Positions 46,030 to 57,902 of a stretch of 64,000 bases of DNA are shown here, in pieces. The position numbers and the translations under genes are program-made. Source of the stretch: Paraphysomonas bandaiensis. Its lineage: Eukaryota > Chrysophyceae. Position 1 is the first letter of the stretch. Every line of letters begins with the position of its first letter. The notes beneath the pieces were generated by a model that was given only the letters and a program-made list of their open reading frames with translations, did no database searches and was not told where the DNA came from. The stretch is taken from the NCBI GenBank assembly GCA_965644295.1, contig CBFFRP010000182.1, positions 248,001 to 312,000 of the forward strand, read 5' to 3'.

Positions 46030-46899
46030 GTGATGGTCTCTAAATCAAGAAGTAAAATGAAACAAGAGAAAGAAGCAAAGAAAGCTGCTTCAGCCCGTGA
46101 AAAACTAACGCTTTCTAAAGCTGCTCATTTGATTGATAAAAATTCACATACGATTGCCAAGTTAAATCAGCTTTTGGAAGCTTATCACAAACCGAATCGG
46201 GCTGAAATTGACAAAGACCGACTCATCTCGAGACGGATAGAGAAGCTGAAAGCTAGAATTAACCGGCGTCTTGTTAAGTTGGCAAAATGGGTTGACACCC
46301 CTGATCATGAGCGGATAACACATCATACCTATTCGACAAGAGCGCAGTCAAGAAGTGGAGCTCAATCTCGTTCTTATGCCACCTTATCCGGGCAAGCGAA
46401 TGGTAGTCGTGGACGGTACAGCACATCTTCACGATATGCACAGAGCCAACCTGCTTTCTCTATGCCTCGCGCTACACCTGTCCCGCCACCTGGTCAAAAC
46501 CAGAGTGTTCCAGCGAGTGCGCCGCGTTACGTTCCAAATTCCCAGCCTCCTCTCATGCTTCCCGGTACCTCCTCCAAGAGTCTTTTAGGAATTACATCTG
46601 CTCAGCCATCACAACCTCCAGCTTCACAACCCAGTGTTAGTTCGAATTTAAGTGTTCTGATGGCGTTGCAAAAGAAAATGATGGAGTCTGTGTCCAATGC
46701 TGTTAAGTTCAAGTCTCCCGTAGCATCTTCCAATAAATCTGGTACCCCTGCATTATCTACTGATGAATCTTCTACAAGTACTTCCAAATCAGACGCCCCT
46801 CCGTTATCTTCAACAGCTCATGTATCTCCTGCAGTCGTTCCATCTTCAGTGCAAGCTGCACCATCGTCGACGCCCACAGATCCGGACGAAGCAAAGTAA
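46030..46899 (+). CDS. Unrecognised basic, Ser/Pro-rich protein (289 aa)
   Basis: Single exon, ATG to TAA, no recognised family. Residues 1-100 are Lys/Arg-rich and probably helical (KQEKEAKKAASAREKL, then RRIEKLKARINRRLVKLAKW). Residues about 105-290 are low-complexity Ser/Pro/Gln/Ala with PPPG and SQPPASQPS runs. No membrane segment. The composition suggests a nuclear or RNA-binding protein with a disordered tail (inference). It shares a divergent promoter region with the EP400-like gene, so the two could be co-regulated. Confidence 0.65.
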   Translation: MMVSKSRSKMKQEKEAKKAASAREKLTLSKAAHLIDKNSHTIAKLNQLLEAYHKPNRAEIDKDRLISRRIEKLKARINRRLVKLAKWVDTPDHERITHHTYSTRAQSRSGAQSRSYATLSGQANGSRGRYSTSSRYAQSQPAFSMPRATPVPPPGQNQSVPASAPRYVPNSQPPLMLPGTSSKSLLGITSAQPSQPPASQPSVSSNLSVLMALQKKMMESVSNAVKFKSPVASSNKSGTPALSTDESSTSTSKSDAPPLSSTAHVSPAVVPSSVQAAPSSTPTDPDEAK

Positions 46900-47164
46900 T
46901 TGTTCCACCTCATTCGATAGAGAAAACCGTTAAAATAGTTTTTATCTAGATAGTCGTTGTGTATTGTTCTTGTTAGCTATTCGTGACTCTATAACTAACC
47001 ATAGTTTTGTACTACATCCCGAAATATTTTTAATGTGTCGTATGTAGTATGTAGCACTTTCAGAGATGTCCATGCTCGATGCTCAATACATTAATATTGT
47101 TGGAGCCTATATAAAATATTGCAGTGTGCAATGTATGTATACTTACGGATATAGTAAGCACTAA
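46900..47164. other. Short intergenic stretch, nothing recognised
   Basis: AT-rich 3' flank of the preceding gene. Confidence 0.4.
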
Positions 47165-47395
47165 CTTCTATAATAAAGAATAGAGCAAGCTACTCCTATT
47201 TACTTAGTAATCTGTACGAAGTACTAAGCTAATCGTCTGTTAAGTATAGAGACTGAAGGCAATCCTAATTTACTTAGTAATCTGTACATCTGTACTAAGT
47301 ACTAAGCTAATCGTCTGTTAAATATAGAGACTGAAGGCAATGTTCTATAAAAATTAAGAGTAGCTTGCTGTAGCCTTTATTCTTTGTTATAGAAG
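47165..47395. mobile_element. MITE-like element with ~30-bp terminal inverted repeats
   Basis: The left end CTTCTATAATAAAGAATA...AGCAAGCTACTC and the complement of the right end (CTTCTATAACAAAGAATA...AGCAAGCTACTC) match with few differences over about 30 bp. The inside is a tandem duplication of a ~70-bp unit (TTTACTTAGTAATCTGTAC ... AGACTGAAGGCAAT at about 47199 and 47270). No coding capacity; the target duplication is not clear. Confidence 0.7.
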
Positions 47396-48259
47396 ATGAT
47401 AGTGTTTAGGCGTTTACTACTTGATTTATATATATTGTGAACTTACTTTAACAGAAACATTATTGATGGAATTTTTGGTCGGTCCACCAATCAATATATT
47501 GTTCCCTATACCTGGACTACTGGCAGGTTTCAAAGTGGTTATTAAAATGATCTTAATTTATCAACTCAGTAACTGGTAAAGTTATCAATCACCAAACATC
47601 CAGTAATTTTTACTTGTGTAAGATATTACTATATGCATGAGGAGATGAGGAGTAGTATAGCTTCGTTGCTGGTTTAGTATTTAGTATACATATATACACT
47701 CTCATTAACACCAGCACCTTTCTTTGTTATATATATATTTATCACTACTGAAGTTGATAATCATAGTTGAGAATTATTAACATTAATATGGACTGACTTC
47801 TATATTTTGACTTCAATCTAGTTTCCTGGTTCCTATCTTCTATCTTATATTCTAAGTTCAACTGAGCAACTTAGTCATTGAAAGCTTCTCTGTACATAAT
47901 GGACAGTGTCGTATTGGGAAACGATTTATCAATTCTGATGGATCCTTACTGAAAGTAGTAATATTCTCGTAGGTTAGAATACGAATGGAAGTATTAGAAT
48001 GGGTGGTTTCTACATACAGTAAAGGCTGCTTACAATAAATTGAAGTATACTGTGATGAACACTGTGAGTCAGTATGTATGTATACTCTTCGCCTTGAATC
48101 TAGTGAAGAGGAAAAGAGGAAAATATACAAGGGATACATTTGAAGGCAACATGATGCTGTGGTGAAGCTCTTGTTATTTACGAGCAATATACCCCCGTCT
48201 CTATAGTCTAGGTGATAAATTGGCAATATAAACTACCATAAAAATAATTTCCCATAACC
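47396..48259. other. Intergenic; hAT-terminus-like fragment, no supported gene
   Basis: 47445-47510 (ACTTTAACAGAAACATTATTG ... CAATCAATATATTG) resembles 16668-16730, next to the hAT relic. A 122-codon minus frame at 47858-48226 has no recognisable features. Confidence 0.4.
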
Positions 48260-48760
48260 TCATTCATTCTTTGTACGACTGTCTGCATCTGTATGCTTTG
48301 AGGGATCTTTTTCTTTGTTCTCGTCTACTAGTTTTATATATGACCTGCCATCTTCATTCCGCGCCCAGTGACCAATCAGGATTGGCTGCGAATTGCTATT
48401 TAAAGCAGCAATGTAGCTGTCATGGTCATAGACCTCGTCGCTGTTCTCGCGTCTGGCGTACTTCTTTCCGTAGTATATGATATCTGTGGCTTTCCACTTG
48501 ATTCTGTCTTTATACAGCTGGTCCTTCATTTCTGTGTCAAACAGTTAAACAAGTCTCAATCTAATGCTGTTTGCTGCACCTTCCAGTTTTTTCTTTTTAT
48601 GAACTTGATACAAAACCAATCCAACGAAGGCAATAACGGATGGTACAATTAAAACAGGGGCAATAAAGTACAGTGATCGTCTCTGTAGATGCATCTGTGT
48701 GGTGCTGCGTGCTATTCCAAGCTGCTGTAACGTCCGACGACGCAAATGACCAAGTGACAT
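48260..48760 (-). CDS. Small single-span membrane protein, two exons (150 aa)
   Basis: Splice model: exon 1 48760-48580, intron 48579-48532 (GTGCAG...GACACAG), exon 2 48531-48260, joined in frame (phase 1). The N-terminus MSLGHLRRRTLQQLGIARS is rich in Arg with no acidic residues, like a mitochondrial presequence. A ~22-residue hydrophobic helix follows (YFIAPVLIVPSVIAFVGLVL), then a Lys-rich stop-transfer (HKKKKLE) and a ~90-residue charged soluble tail. It may be a mitochondrial inner-membrane protein (inference). No family recognised. Confidence 0.6.
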
Positions 48761-49950
48761 GATACTTTTAACAGATCAAACTTCAGATATTACAACTAAA
48801 TACAGAGGAGCACTAGAGGAGCGATGTATTGATAATGCACTAGAGGAGCGATCGATGTATGGAGAGTGCAATTGTTCTGCTTGCTTGTTGAGTTTGGAAA
48901 AAGTCGAGTTTTGTTGCAATTCTCGAGTTTTTAGTTTTTTTTTTAGTCATTTTCACATGTATTCCACACACTTTCATAGTTTAAGGTCCCCTCCATGCAT
49001 ATGTCAATCATATGCTCCAACATTGAGACATACCACATTAACACACTGGGTTACCAATAGAACATGCTATTCTGGAAGTGTGGAGTCCACCTTCTACAAG
49101 TTTTGGTGGAAATTTGCTTGTGAGACTGCAATTGTTATCCTGCATCAAAATTCACAGTTTATAGAGAGCTCCTGAACTCACTGTGAGGTACATAGCAGAG
49201 ACCAGTTGCTGAAAACAATGTTGTGATTGCAAAGATGAGATTATGAGTTCTGATTCTGGATTCATTGATAAACGGTCAAGAAATATGCACAGGTCACTGT
49301 AGGAGGACCTCTCCCTAATTGTGCCTTCCTTGTTGCACTTAATGTTCCCACATGTCCCCAAATTCAAAGAATCGTATTATTCTTAATATTTGAGTGATAT
49401 GAAATCATGATATTGACATTCACCTCTTATTTTGTTGGAATTATGTGCATTCATTGACTGTGCTCTATATGCGGTATTGACACACATGGTCCCAAACCCC
49501 TTCCAACCACGGGTGTAGTTGTCCTATTTTGCAGTGAATTTAACCTCAATGACTGTTTATGATATATTATAATGGTTTGATTCATGTAAGTATGCTTTGA
49601 TGACATATTAAGGCCATATTGGATGAGTTGCTACTTTGCAAAGCAATATAGTTCGCACTTATGTCACTTGTGACGCAATGCGTATGATATGATATCAACC
49701 CCACCCAATCAAATTGGATGTTTATAGTGAGTTATTATAGTAAATAATTTAACTTCATTTTCTTGTTCAGGTTATTATGTCTTTCGCTTTTGGTCTGGAA
49801 ATGCGATTATATGTAGATAACTTATGTGAGTTGTGACCGTATAAAAATGACAGACTACATTTATAGCGACATGTAGGATGCGTAACCCCTTTATTATTCA
49901 TCCTTAGATATCGTGCCTTCATTATATGTGCAACAAGCTTCATGCGATTT
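48761..49950. other. Intergenic, nothing recognised
   Basis: AT-rich, short unsupported frames only. Confidence 0.45.
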
Positions 49951-50243
49951 TATCAGAAGTTGACATTATTTGCTAAGGTTTACTGTTCTCAAATGATTAG
50001 ATGAAATTATAAACATTACATGATAAAGAACCTAAGTTGTGTTCGATGTGTTCAACACCATTCATTTACTACTATAGTGTACAAACCACACACTCAGTGA
50101 TCGTATCCTGTATAGTCACCCATTTCTACTTCAGTTTCATACTACACAATATAATGTACTAATTACATATATATCTTTCGATCCTTGCATCTCACATAAT
50201 ACTGCACTCAATTGCAAGTATATAGAATCTTCAGATCTCAACA
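49951..50243 (-). repeat. LTR of the truncated copia copy
   Basis: Same 293-bp span and same TG...TA ends as the LTRs at 3678 and 8678, with a few substitutions. Confidence 0.88.
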
Positions 50244-50359
50244 CTCCCCCTCAATTGAGTGTTGTACCATGACGCCTCCTAGCTATTGAATGCCTGAGAT
50301 AAAAATTCTGGACAGTAAAATAGACTCATCTCTAAGTCTAAACCTCTGTCTTAAAAAAC

Positions 50360-51050
50360 TCAGTACCTACTTGCGTCTTCTATATCTCTTGGTCCCTCAT
50401 TAATCACTTCAGTGGAACTCTTAATTTTCTCTCCAAGATTTCTCTTTCTCTGCTCCATATATGATAAACCAACTAATGACTTTGTATAAATATCTGCTGC
50501 TTGTTGCGATGTATGCACATGCACTAACTTAATCGTATTGAACTGATTGGGATCCACGTGCTCTCTCACCATGTGATACTTAATCTCAATGTGCTTCGAC
50601 TTCTTGTGAAACACTGGGTTTTCGGCCAAATCCTGGGCACTCTGACTGTCGATGAAGAATGGTGTGGGTTTGATGAGCCTCAACTTAATCTCACCCGTCA
50701 CCCCCCGAACCCACAGCACTTCTTGGAGACCCGAGTATACACTGATACTCAGACTGCATGCTTGACGTTGCCACTGTCGTCTGCAGTTAGGACTGCCAGA
50801 CTATAGGCCCTCCCGCTGCAAACCCAACGTACCCCGACGTGGACTTCCTGGACAGCTGGTCTCCCGCCCAATCTGCGTCAGTAAACATATGGAAGTCGAA
50901 CCGTCTACTCCCATATTGAATCCCTTTGTCAATAGAACCACGAATATATTGCCATACGTGTGTTAATAGCTTGCATACTTCAATATTCACCTTATTACTG
51001 AACCGAGACAGTACTCCCACTACATAGGCAATATCCGGCCTCGTGTTCAT
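50360..51050 (-). pseudogene. Broken copia RNase H region
   Basis: Matches residues from MNTRPDIAY to the end of Pol in element 1. It is inactivated twice: a Lys codon after IVWQS is changed to TAA (about 50790), and two bases are lost in the segment coding EYQCIYSG (about 50740), shifting the frame. A clear pseudogene. Confidence 0.88.
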
Positions 51051-51214
51051 CGATTAACGTAGAGCTCGAAGTAAAATAAGAACATAATCAGCACTATTTA
51101 AATGGAGTTTTGCATATGATAAATCGGCTGAGCGTTGTGCTTCCTCATCACCCTCGTTTTAATCTCCGCCATATGAACAGGCAAATAACAAAACTAGCAC
51201 GAGTGCTAGTATTA

Positions 51215-51596
51215 TTACAAAGTCTTCGTCTTTGAAGACGACACATAAAGCAACGCCCACAGCGAGGACGAAAGCTTCCATAACAACTCGTCTATTTGAA
51301 GACTATCAGTTGAACACATGAGTACAATCTACATATTATCAGAAGTGATATGCATACCTCCGATAAAACTGAGCTCTGGCGGCGTTCTCATCAGCTCTGG
51401 CGGCGTTCGCATCAGCTCTGGCGGCGTTCGTATCAGCTCTGGCGTTAGCTTCTTCTAGAGCTCCACGTAATGCACGCACCTCAGCAGCTGGGAGGATAAC
51501 AACAGGGGCCTCTCCATCCTCATCGACAGGATCGGCTATGGGTAGAGGTATGATCTGTGCCATTGAAGCGAGTGCTGCTACATCATACAACTCCAA
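51215..51596 (-). CDS. Small protein with ARADxNA repeats, two exons (108 aa)
   Basis: Model: exon 1 51596-51358, intron 51357-51303 (GTATGC...CTGATAG), exon 2 51302-51215, joined in frame. Residues about 47-75 are four 7-residue units of the type ARADTNA / ARADANA / ARADENA, encoded by 21-bp tandem repeats (51372-51445), predicted helical. The C-terminus is Ser/Lys-rich. No family recognised. It lies directly beside the truncation point of the copia fragment, so it may be a piece of a disrupted gene. Confidence 0.4.
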
Positions 51597-52593
51597 TCAT
51601 ATGCTTGGGTTCATCTACATATACATACATAGAAATATAAAAGTCTTCTGATCTGAGCACGACTTCCACTTCAATTGTTTCTGTTCGTTTCTAGTACAAA
51701 ACAAATATCAAACAGTATCTTTAATGGGCACTTCGTTTTCAGGTTTTCTAAATGATCGAAAGTATGGTATCTATTTACACAACCTAAACTAAAAACTCCT
51801 CTGGTTTTTCACTCAAAAAGTCACAAAACTACACATTTTCAAGAAAATAATGGCAGATGTCTGATAGCTCCACAATACAGAATATGATGCGATAGTTCTT
51901 GTAGTAAAGAGGAACGCAGGCTGTGATATGATCATAACCTCACTGGGAATACATGAGCTCATAGTTCTTTCATGCCACATGCTGCTGGTTGTTGATTTAG
52001 CTGGTGAAAGGTATGGTTAAGTGGCAATCATACAGGAGAGTTGGTCTATTTCAAAGACAGAGATAGCAGAGTTGATTCCATGACCATAACACCAGAGGGC
52101 TCTCAGGTAATACGATCGGATGATATTGTAAAGTATTCAATTTAGTGGTTCGAAACAGAGCATATGAATATACGCATACTGCAGAGCTGATCATCAGAGA
52201 CTCACATAAGAATCACTCCACTTGAGTGTCATTCTCCTCTCTGATTTGAAGGTATATACTACGATGACTGTATCATTTATAGATACTTTCTCATAGTGTT
52301 CTGTGTGTATTGATGTATATGACAATACTGTGTTGGAGCATGTCAATCATTGTTGACGTGCAGCATACTCTGCGGAGCCGCATGAACACGATTGTCATGT
52401 AACACCAGCGGAGTCTTCGGGTAACGTTCTTGAAATATGTTGTAACTCCACTGATTTTATCCCCAAGGGTGAAACAATCGGTACACTGCGAGATAATGTA
52501 TGTATGAGTTTTTTACTTTTAATGTATGCTACATATTACACGAGGTTGTTACTGTGGCGGATCTACCTTCGGAATTATAGGGGTGGAGGGTGC
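51597..52593. other. Intergenic, nothing recognised
   Basis: No frame or repeat that I can support. Confidence 0.45.
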
Positions 52594-53421
52594 CCCATAT
52601 TGACAGCGTAACTAATCACCGCGTTTGACCGTCTTGTGTGTGCTGGTGAGTAGGGTTGCGACCGCGTACCTCTGCCTATGTACACATTGCTTAGTTCAGC
52701 GCTTCCCCACCCGGGTTCTCATTGCATATTCAGCGCTAAATATAATGATGTAGCTAGTTGGTTTCAGTAGGTAGATAGTAAATAACATATGGGACTTAAT
52801 CAATAATCAAGTATTAGTTAAACCCCCACCCGGCTCTACCTATATTGAAAGTCTTATTATTTATTTAGCAATAGGCGTTAAAAATCTGTACCAATGTAGT
52901 GGCTAGTTGAATGCTAGACAGACTATTTAGAGTTTAGACCTATACCCATAACTAATCAGTACAAACTCTATTATCCTACTATTTAGCAATAAATAAGCTG
53001 CTTGTGCGTCGCCACAAGCACCAAGGTGCAACCACTTCTGTTCTTAATGTTCTCATTGCATATTCAGCGCTAAATATAATGATGTAGCTAGTTGGTTTCA
53101 GTAGGTAGATAGTAAATAACATATGGGACTTAATCAATAATCAAGTATTAGTTAAACCCCCACCCGGCTCTACCTATATTGAAAGTCTTATTATTTATTT
53201 AGCAATAGGCGTTAAAAATCTGTACCAATGTAGTGGCTAGTTGAATGCTAGACAGACTATTTAGAGTTTAGACCTATACCCATAACTAATCAGTACAAAC
53301 TCTATTATCCTACTATTTAGCAATAAATAAGCTGCTTGTGCGTCGCCACAAGCACCAAGGTGCGACCACTTCCGTTCTTAATGTTGATTGTGAGGTTCGC
53401 CTCTACCTAAGTACGCGCTCA
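52594..53421 (-). repeat. Dispersed repeat R2, copy B, with internal tandem duplication
   Basis: Inverted relative of 17077-17357: it starts GACAGCGTAACTAATCAC and ends CTAAGTACGCGCTCAGAAT. It is longer because a 334-bp unit occurs twice in tandem (52716-53049 and 53050-53383), differing at only two or three bases. Confidence 0.75.
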
Positions 53422-54585
53422 GAATAGAGCAAGACTATGTTTTCACGAATGTTGAAGTCTCCATAGTATGTCATACCAGCATAGATTTTTTATTCATCAG
53501 CTATATGATGACTCTATGTGTGGTATACAATGTTGACGTTCACAATGTGCTCCGTAGAGTACGCTGGACTAAGACTCCAATTACTCCGCCAATACTACCA
53601 CTTAAGGAATTGATTCATCAACAGTTCTATTATCAAGTATACTGCATTTGTTCCCGTCAAATTAGTAAATAAGTTTTCCACATTTCCTTCAAGTCCAACA
53701 TGCGGTTCCAAAGAATTCCTTTGGGAAATACACAATGATATCATTTTAGAAACATCGTTACGACGCAAACATAGTAGATTACTAAAATTTCAAACACTTT
53801 GCAAATAAATTTATGCGAAAATAAATTTATGCGAAGCAAGAATACATGGCAAAGCCAATCTAAACCACTCACAGTACAACTATATGAAACCAGTCAGCAT
53901 GTCTTCCTATATTAGTGCCATCGAAGTGAGATAGCAAAGCCCGCATCTCTACTCGGTGTACCTGTAGCTGCTCTGCCAAAATATTGATCTCCATCTACTC
54001 CATCAAACATGTATCGACTCTGAATATGACCTAAATGTATCGACTCCATCTAGCTTTCATCTATATATTTAGTATTTAGGTCACTTAGAACACCAGGGTC
54101 ATTGGTTAATTCGGTTATTAAGTTATTTTACACAAAGATATAATAGCTAATCTCTGCATGAATGCACTCCTGTTTCTGCAGGTACTCTCTGTCAATCTCA
54201 TCTCAAAATTCACCCTGTTCTCTAATATTTATTGTGGTTGTTATTTGTGTTACTCTTGCAGTAGATATACAGCTTATGGTTTGTATGGCAATAACTACTG
54301 AGAATGGACGATGAATATAAAGCATATATCATGGGTAAAGGTCTCACGTAGCCGCTCCTTATTCTATATGTATTGTACACTATAACATCTTCTCAACTAT
54401 GAAATATCTGTCATATGTCATACTCCTACCGCTTTCTACATTGAGACATATGTATATATGTATTAGCATGCAGCATTAGTCATATTCAGACTTCGTACTG
54501 TTTCAGAATTCAGATGAAAGGGGATTGTACTGTGATGCTCCCAATAAAATGGACGCGCTCGCATCCCAAACGTAGAACACAAGAG
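53422..54585. other. Intergenic, nothing recognised
   Basis: AT-rich; AATAAATTTATGCGAA is repeated around 53802-53837. No gene. Confidence 0.45.
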
Positions 54586-55916
54586 ATCAACGCAACTGGA
54601 CCTACACTGACCACGGCATTTATATAGCTGACGCCGCCGCCAGCGGCGCTTGGAAGACACTAGACAGAGTGCTCGGAGCCTCCAACTACAGCGTTGTCAC
54701 AACTGACGCCACGCACATACTGGAAGAATTCTTCACCACGGGTCAATGGCACAGGCGAAGATACGATACACACCTCCTCACAGACCTCGGTTCCATGCTA
54801 GGAGACGTTACAGAACTCCACCACCAGTGGGACCTCCATCAATACACCCTCCGACGAGATAGCATGTATGCTGCACAAACGCAGCGAGACCGGCAGTATT
54901 GGACACGTAGCGGAACAAGGCTCCCACACAAGCTCCATCCCCTCCGTACCCAAAACTCCTCCAAACACTACATCCCCCTCGCAGAGCGTATACGCGAGAC
55001 GGCATACGTATGGGACAAATCCTTTGCAATGGGAAGAAACCGAGCCAAAGGAAAATCCGGACATGATCGCACAACGGCTTCCACATGCACAGATTGTGCA
55101 CACCCCACAGACAACGTGGCGCACATGCTTCTCACCTGCACTCACCCTGACATCATTCACATACGTGAAGATGTCCACCAAGCACACCACAATAAGCTTG
55201 ACAAACTTCGCACACGCACGCTCCCCCATCCCTGGTTTTACACCGCCATAACCAAACTCTAGCCAAAGCCGCATGGAACCCAACCACCCCCCAGGTTGAG
55301 CGCTACTGGACCGGCCACATTACTGCCACACAATTGGCCGACGCATTCGGACGCCACATATCCAGCTCACTGCTCGAACATCAATTCTACGCCCTCGAAA
55401 AATCCATCGCCTCTATCCTACTCCCCCTATATGATGGAGGGCTCCGCATGCTTCGCAATAGGGGACTCAGACACCACAACGCAGACACGGCAGCGACACC
55501 GGTCCCGACACACTCACAGCAACGCCAGTCCCATGATGCATGATGCTCACCCGACGCCAAAAATACTCCAGCTACTCCAGGCGACATCCATCCCAAGAAC
55601 TACACCCTCTGCAAGAGTCCAGACCCGACAGAGGCTAGCACAATCACTCCGGAAACAACTCCTCCTTACTTGTGGCCGAAACCCCACCTCAACAACCAGC
55701 ACCATCTCCACCACCGACTTACACTCTCATATACATCTCGCCTCACCCACCCCCCACATAATCCATGGCACAGGCCCGCCAGACACATTGCTCAAAGGTA
55801 GACCCCCGACTAACCTCAATACAAGGGACGGTTGCACCATGGTGCTCGCAGCGATGCACAAGCAGTCCCGAGACGGTTGCCCGCCACTAGTAGTATATAG
55901 CAAATCTAGTTATTAG
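54586..55916 (+). pseudogene. Retroelement relic: RNase H end plus CCHC-like region, non-LTR type
   Basis: The frame through 54669-55262 contains YIADAAASGAW (like the GNxxAD end of LINE RNase H) and CTDCAHPTDNVAHMLLTC, a Cys-x2-Cys-x8-His-x5-Cys knuckle placed as in the C-terminus of many non-LTR elements. Coding continues after a frameshift at about 55255-55265 (VERYWTGHITATQLADAFG in 55296-55543). 55296-55916 is also open in another frame but looks like a shadow. The block is C-rich and G-poor on the plus strand and much richer in GC than its surroundings. No RT core or endonuclease is present. Confidence 0.5.
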
Positions 55917-56177
55917 TTAGTCTATAGACATAACCTAGTTTCTGTACACAACCGTACTCATGTAATAATCAGACTTTCCTATATATTGTACTGTGATGTT
56001 CTTAGGATATAGGGAATAAAACGTAAGTGCAGTGAGAAAATATATTTCGCGTATTACAATAACGTAAAAAATTAATGCTGTTAAGCATTTCCAACCCACC
56101 TTACAAGTGTGATCATGTATACAATTACAAAGGCGCTACCTATTATTACGCAAATATGCTATTACTTCTGCATTTAA

Positions 56178-57320
56178 TTATTTCTGTCTTGGTTTGAATG
56201 AGCCTTTTGGCTGTCCGGTTTCAAAGTCACATATTGTAGGGCGCCCCTTGACAGCAATCCCTTCGCTCGAAAGACTCTTCTTTACGGCTATCTCAGCGGA
56301 TTCTTCACTCTTGAAGTCCACGTACCCGAATCCTTTCAGCTGATTAGTATGTCCCCACACTGCCAAACGCACCTAACAATAGTCAGTAGGGTCAATATTG
56401 GCAAATCTAATGTCTGGTAAAGTTAAGTGAGCAATACCTTGGCTATCTTCCCACAGAACATGAATGCCTTCGTCACATCTTCCTCCTCACAGTCATAGGG
56501 TAAGTTTTTTACGAAGATAGTGCGGCATCCTGGTGGGCGAGTTGTATGTGCAGCGCCCTTCTGTTGCTGCTGGAGAAGTCGAGGTGTCATTGGTCGGTCA
56601 ACCTTGATAAATCTTTTTCCCATGTAAGATCCTGTGGAGTATTACCATTACCAGTGTATCAAGTGTCACTAGCTACAATAAACAACTACTTTGCGTTCCT
56701 CGTACCATTCATATCCATTGCCCGTTGTGCACTTTCTTCGTCAGCAAACTCAACGTGGCCGTACCCTCTCAACCTTCCTGAGTCATGCCATCGAGGGAGT
56801 CTATCCAAAACACACTATCATGCCAGATGTATATGAAACAATTAAATAAACACACCTCAACGACTGAATGGGGCCTGCAGATTCGAAGAACTTGGATATG
56901 TCAGACTCTGCGGCATCAAACGGCAATCCTTCTATGTACACTGTGCAACTATTCGTAAACCTGCATATGCAGTATTAACTATAACATAACCCAGGTGCTT
57001 CATTCAAACCTATTTGCAGCACTACTGCTGGGCTCACTTGAAGGAGCGGGGGTATCCACTTTCAACTCTTTATCGTCTGTTGACACTGCGGCTGCTTTTC
57101 TCTTTCTGACTCTTTTCCTTTTTACAACTTTCTCTATACCCTGATCATTATCATGGTCTACTTCTGCTTCATTGTTACATTCATTAACATTTCCGTGTTT
57201 CACATGTTCATCAATAGTTTCATGGTCAATATTCTCTGTATCTGAGGTGCTCTTAGTAGCATCAGAGGATGGTGTACTGGATGCTATCTTTCTTAACTTT
57301 GATATTGATTTCTTTCCCAT
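56178..57320 (-). CDS. Nucleolin/NSR1-like protein with two RRMs, five exons (299 aa)
   Basis: Exons (minus): 57320-57010, 56960-56856, 56800-56706, 56631-56438, 56372-56178; total 900 nt in frame. Residues 1-100 are acidic with a basic patch KRKRVRKRKAAA (nuclear/nucleolar signal). RRM1 at about 107-180 has RNP2 CTVYIEGLPF and RNP1 RGYGHVEF. RRM2 at about 203-285 has RNP2 TIFVKNLPY and RNP1 KGFGYVDF. The layout acidic region, RRM, RRM matches Nsr1/gar2-type nucleolins that act in pre-rRNA processing, but the Gly-Arg-rich tail of those proteins is missing and the protein ends with a short basic tail (SFKPRQK). Another two-RRM nuclear protein is possible. Confidence 0.82.
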
Positions 57321-57902
57321 TATCTTTTAATAATGTGTTCTATAAACTATCAAGAATGATATAATAATATTTAATAAGAAGATAAATGAGAGGTATATGT
57401 ATATATTAGTGTGGTGTTCTAGTTATAGTTTAATGGGAGTCTATTGAGTGGTCTCACTCCTGTCCATTACATACAATACATCTATACAGTGGTATACCAG
57501 GTATACCATATCCCATATACTACATACATATACAGCAGTGTATACTAACTACGTCGTATATAGAGTTCGTACAGGCAGCAGTGGAGTATATTGTAGTCAG
57601 GACCTAAATACTAGAGATTTCCTGCAGTTTCATGCAGTTTTTGTCTCCACATAACAAGAAAATTGTCTACTAATTTTGAGAAATCTCTAAAAATCATGGA
57701 TTTTTATAACTCTATCTTGTATGTGTACATACAGCAGCATGTGTACATGTGGAACGTTACTCTATTGCTCAGTGCATTAATTAAAATCCATTCCACTTCC
57801 ATATACATAATATGCAATAATATACCTTTGTGCATTAACCATATCAGTTGTTTTTGCCTTTAAGTTACTGTCTTCATTCTATCGTACATTAGTGCTGTAA
57901 CT
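57321..57902. other. Divergent intergenic region, nothing recognised
   Basis: Lies between the start of the RRM gene (minus) and the ankyrin gene (plus). AT-rich, no gene. Confidence 0.4.

Larger units (their letters stand above)
49951..51055 (-). mobile_element. Truncated relative of copia element 1 (3' end with one LTR)
   Basis: Minus-strand copy of the last ~0.8 kb of the element at 3678-8970 plus its 3' LTR (50243-49951). The match stops abruptly at about 51052-51057, within the RT-RNase H connection, and no 5' LTR follows. The LTR differs from element 1 at few positions (its last bases read GATA instead of GTTA), so it comes from a close relative. Confidence 0.88.

Noticed and set aside
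46900-49950. Several 60-140 codon frames on both strands (for example 47858-48226, 48759-49175)
   Set aside because: No motif, no plausible splice partner, composition of intergenic AT-rich DNA; 48759-49175 lies outside the supported minus gene.
55296-55916. 206-codon plus-strand frame
   Set aside because: Thr/Ser/Pro-rich composition follows from the C-rich strand; the overlapping frame (about 55296-55543) fits the continuation of the retroelement protein better.
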